A stretch of DNA of 64,000 bases, taken from the NCBI GenBank assembly GCA_019054805.1, contig JAHQIY010000021.1, forward strand, positions 1,066,501 through 1,130,500, read 5' to 3'. The DNA comes from Brachionus manjavacas (lineage: Eukaryota > Rotifera > Eurotatoria > Ploima > Brachionidae). Below are positions 62,042 to 64,000 of the stretch, in pieces (the first letter of the stretch is position 1; each line of letters opens with the position of its first letter). A model generated the notes under the pieces. That model was not told the origin of the DNA. It saw nothing but the letters and a program-made list of their open reading frames with translations, and searched no databases. The translations under genes and the position numbers were made by a program.

Positions 62042-64000
62042 GTGGAAGTATATGTAGAAAGTTTTATTAAATACATACAAGGCTTTAACGATAAACTAGA
62101 CACTAGTTTAATAATTAAAGCCGTGCATTTAGCCAACCAAGCCCATGCAGGGCAATTTAGAAAATCTGGCTTGCCTTATATAGTGCACCCAATTAGCGTT
62201 GCCACCGCCTTGCTTAACAATAATTTTGATGCCAACACAATTTGTGCAGGCCTATTGCACGATGTTATAGAAGACACCGAAGTTACCGAAGAACAACTTA
62301 TTACCAACTTTAACCAAGATATTGCTAAATTAGTGGTTGGGGTAACTAAGTTATCTAAAATTACGTTGCAAAATAAAGAAGAAGCCAAGCTAGAAAACTT
62401 TAGAAAGTTTGTATTGGCGGTTTCTAAAGATATTAGAGTTTTAATTATTAAATTGTTTGATAGACTAGACAACATTAGAACCATAGAATATTTTACCGAA
62501 GCCTACAAAAGAAAACGCATTGCCCTAGAAACACTACAAATTTATGTACCACTTGCAGAGCGAATAGGTTTTTATAGCTTAAAAGACGAACTAGAAGATA
62601 AATCTTTTTTTGTGTTAGAGCCAATAGCCTATAGATCGGTAGAAAATGCAATTATAGACTTTACTAACGAAAAAGCCGTTAATTTAACCGCAATTAAGCA
62701 CGAAATTTCATCGTTACTGCTTGCCCATAAAATTAATGCTAAGTTAGAGTCTAGAATAAAAAAACCGTATTCGGTATGGCAAAAAATAAAAAAACAAAAC
62801 ATATCTTTTAACCAAATTTTTGATATTTTAGGCTTACGCTTTGTGGCAGAAACCAAAGAAGACTGCTATAAAATTTTGTATTTACTACACTGTAATTATA
62901 ATTATATAGATGGCAGATTTAGAGACTATATTAGTTCGCCTAAATTTAACCATTATCAATCTTTACACACGGGGTTACACTACAAAAATACGGTTAAGTT
63001 AGATATTCAAATTAGAACCCAAGAAATGCATAATTTTGCAGAAAACGGTATAGCCGCACACTGGAATTATAAAAATCCACTGCAAGAAAATTTAGATATA
63101 GATAAATACGCTAGCCTAAAAAACTTTTTTACTCTAATAAAGCAAGATGATATTTCTAGTAAAGATTTGTTTGAGTATTCTAAGTTAGATTTATACCTAG
63201 ACCAAATTTTTACGTTTACCCCACAAGGCGAACTAATAGTTTTGCCTGCGGATTCTTGCGTGTTAGATTTTGCATACGCTATTCATACTAACTTAGGTAA
63301 CACCACAGTTAAGGCGGTTATTAATAATGTAGAGTACGATATTTTAACCAAATTAAAAAACGGACAAACCGTTAATATTGTTTCGCACAAGCATCAAACC
63401 CCAACAGTAGAGTGGCTAAGCTATGTTAAAACCGGTATTGCTAAGCATGCTATTAAAACTTATTTAACATCGCAACATAAAAAAAATATTAATAAAAAAG
63501 CCGTGGCGTTTTTAGAATACGTGTTTTCTAAGCATAATATTACTTTTTCTAAAGTTTATATTCCGCAAATAATGCAAAATTTAAAAATAAAGCTAGAGGG
63601 CACTTTGTACGAACAAATTTTGCTAGGCTCTATAAAAGAAGAAGATATTATAAAAAGCGTTAATATTAACACCATACCAGAAGAAGAACTGGTTAACCCT
63701 TTGGTTTATCAACAACTTATTAGTATAGACTACATTAGCAACGCCTACACCAACATACGCCTAGCCACCTGTTGCTATAAAGTAGCAGACGACCCCATAA
63801 TTGCCGTAAGCCTACCAGGTAACCGCATAGAAATTCACCATAGCGATTGCCAACTAATGTATAATAATTTTACTACCAACTTAAATATTGTTAACGCCAA
63901 ATGGCAAAGCAACGCCAACCACTTGCTAAACGCCAAATTGCTAATTGTTATTAATAGTAGCTATATTATAAAGTCTAACATTTTAACCGCTTTTGCTAAA
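62042..64000 (+). CDS. Bifunctional (p)ppGpp synthetase/hydrolase, 5' part (runs off the right edge)
   Basis: A RelA/SpoT-family protein (at least 653 residues visible) controlling the stringent response. The HD hydrolase domain has HDVIEDTE (about 79-86) and a DRLDNIRT stretch, the synthetase domain has GLRFVAE, DYISSPKFNHYQSLHT and QIRTQEM, and a TGS domain (QIFTFTPQGELIVLPA) follows. Both catalytic domains look intact, as for a SpoT/Rel enzyme. The frame is also open upstream of GTG 62042; that start is chosen since it lies 20 bases after rpoZ and gives a SpoT-like N-terminus. AAGGAG at 62008 could also serve a start nearer the rpoZ stop, but only an ATA is there. Confidence 0.92.
   Translation, partial: MEVYVESFIKYIQGFNDKLDTSLIIKAVHLANQAHAGQFRKSGLPYIVHPISVATALLNNNFDANTICAGLLHDVIEDTEVTEEQLITNFNQDIAKLVVGVTKLSKITLQNKEEAKLENFRKFVLAVSKDIRVLIIKLFDRLDNIRTIEYFTEAYKRKRIALETLQIYVPLAERIGFYSLKDELEDKSFFVLEPIAYRSVENAIIDFTNEKAVNLTAIKHEISSLLLAHKINAKLESRIKKPYSVWQKIKKQNISFNQIFDILGLRFVAETKEDCYKILYLLHCNYNYIDGRFRDYISSPKFNHYQSLHTGLHYKNTVKLDIQIRTQEMHNFAENGIAAHWNYKNPLQENLDIDKYASLKNFFTLIKQDDISSKDLFEYSKLDLYLDQIFTFTPQGELIVLPADSCVLDFAYAIHTNLGNTTVKAVINNVEYDILTKLKNGQTVNIVSHKHQTPTVEWLSYVKTGIAKHAIKTYLTSQHKKNINKKAVAFLEYVFSKHNITFSKVYIPQIMQNLKIKLEGTLYEQILLGSIKEEDIIKSVNINTIPEEELVNPLVYQQLISIDYISNAYTNIRLATCCYKVADDPIIAVSLPGNRIEIHHSDCQLMYNNFTTNLNIVNAKWQSNANHLLNAKLLIVINSSYIIKSNILTAFAK

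Overview
The window is a strongly AT-rich, gene-dense stretch of an alphaproteobacterial chromosome. The gene set points to an intracellular or host-associated member of the Rickettsiales or a close relative. It has an ISC iron-sulfur operon with IscR, HscB, HscA, ferredoxin and IscX, an NDUFS4-like complex I accessory protein, a rickettsial-style Mrp/Mnh cation antiporter operon, Mla lipid transport genes, two DAACS symporters and small secreted proteins of unknown function. Protein sequences are very Asn/Lys/Ile rich. Of about 60 complete genes only one ends in TGA. The lineage is an inference from gene content; no rRNA lies in the window.

Layout. 1-9.9 kb: 3' end of a class A PBP (mrcA), prfB, a large AsmA-like protein, a BolA-monothiol glutaredoxin fusion and an esterase on +, then an outer-membrane barrel, tyrS and an alpha/beta hydrolase on -. 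10-22 kb: two tandem near-consensus promoters feed iscR-iscS-iscU-iscA-lipoprotein-hscB-hscA-fdx-iscX, running on into mlaE, mlaF, a DinG-like Fe-S helicase and rlmE. 22-26 kb: a CCA-adding/poly(A) polymerase-type enzyme (-), mlaC (+), a gene-poor stretch with a G-rich structured element, two small secreted proteins, tRNA-Lys(UUU) and a short tatA. 26-33.2 kb: an eight-gene Mrp antiporter operon on -.

33.4-42.1 kb: a compact virus-derived morphogenesis module of podovirus (T7-like) type on +: large terminase, portal, scaffold-like protein, major capsid protein, two tail-tube proteins, a GH24 lysozyme and two small unknowns. No integrase, repressor, replication or tail-fibre genes are seen next to it. 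42.2-45.8 kb: a YfcC-type transporter, two rhodaneses, the NDUFS4-like gene, tRNA-Arg(UCU), a candidate ~60-nt small RNA with its own promoter and terminator, and an Abi/HEPN defence-type gene with the only TGA stop. 45.9-49.3 kb: two DAACS symporter genes that share an almost identical 5' half; each is followed by tandem copies of its own last 43 codons, with a terminator hairpin in every unit except the last. 49.3-54.7 kb: phosphoglucomutase and galU (-), a small divergent cassette with palindromic operator-like repeats and three small unknown genes, and an alanine racemase. 54.7-64 kb: uvrA (-), ssb, a KdsC-like phosphatase, a D,D-carboxypeptidase with a SPOR domain, pgpA (-), smpB, rpoZ and the 5' part of a bifunctional RelA/SpoT gene.

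Themes. Fe-S assembly dominates the left third: the operon ends in an Fe-S helicase, HscB carries a mitochondrial-type tetracysteine N-terminus, IscR keeps only part of the usual ligand set, and BolA is fused to its glutaredoxin partner. The most unusual structures are the two symporter 3'-end arrays, the stand-alone podovirus-type module and the unassigned RNA elements near 24.2 kb and 45.0 kb.
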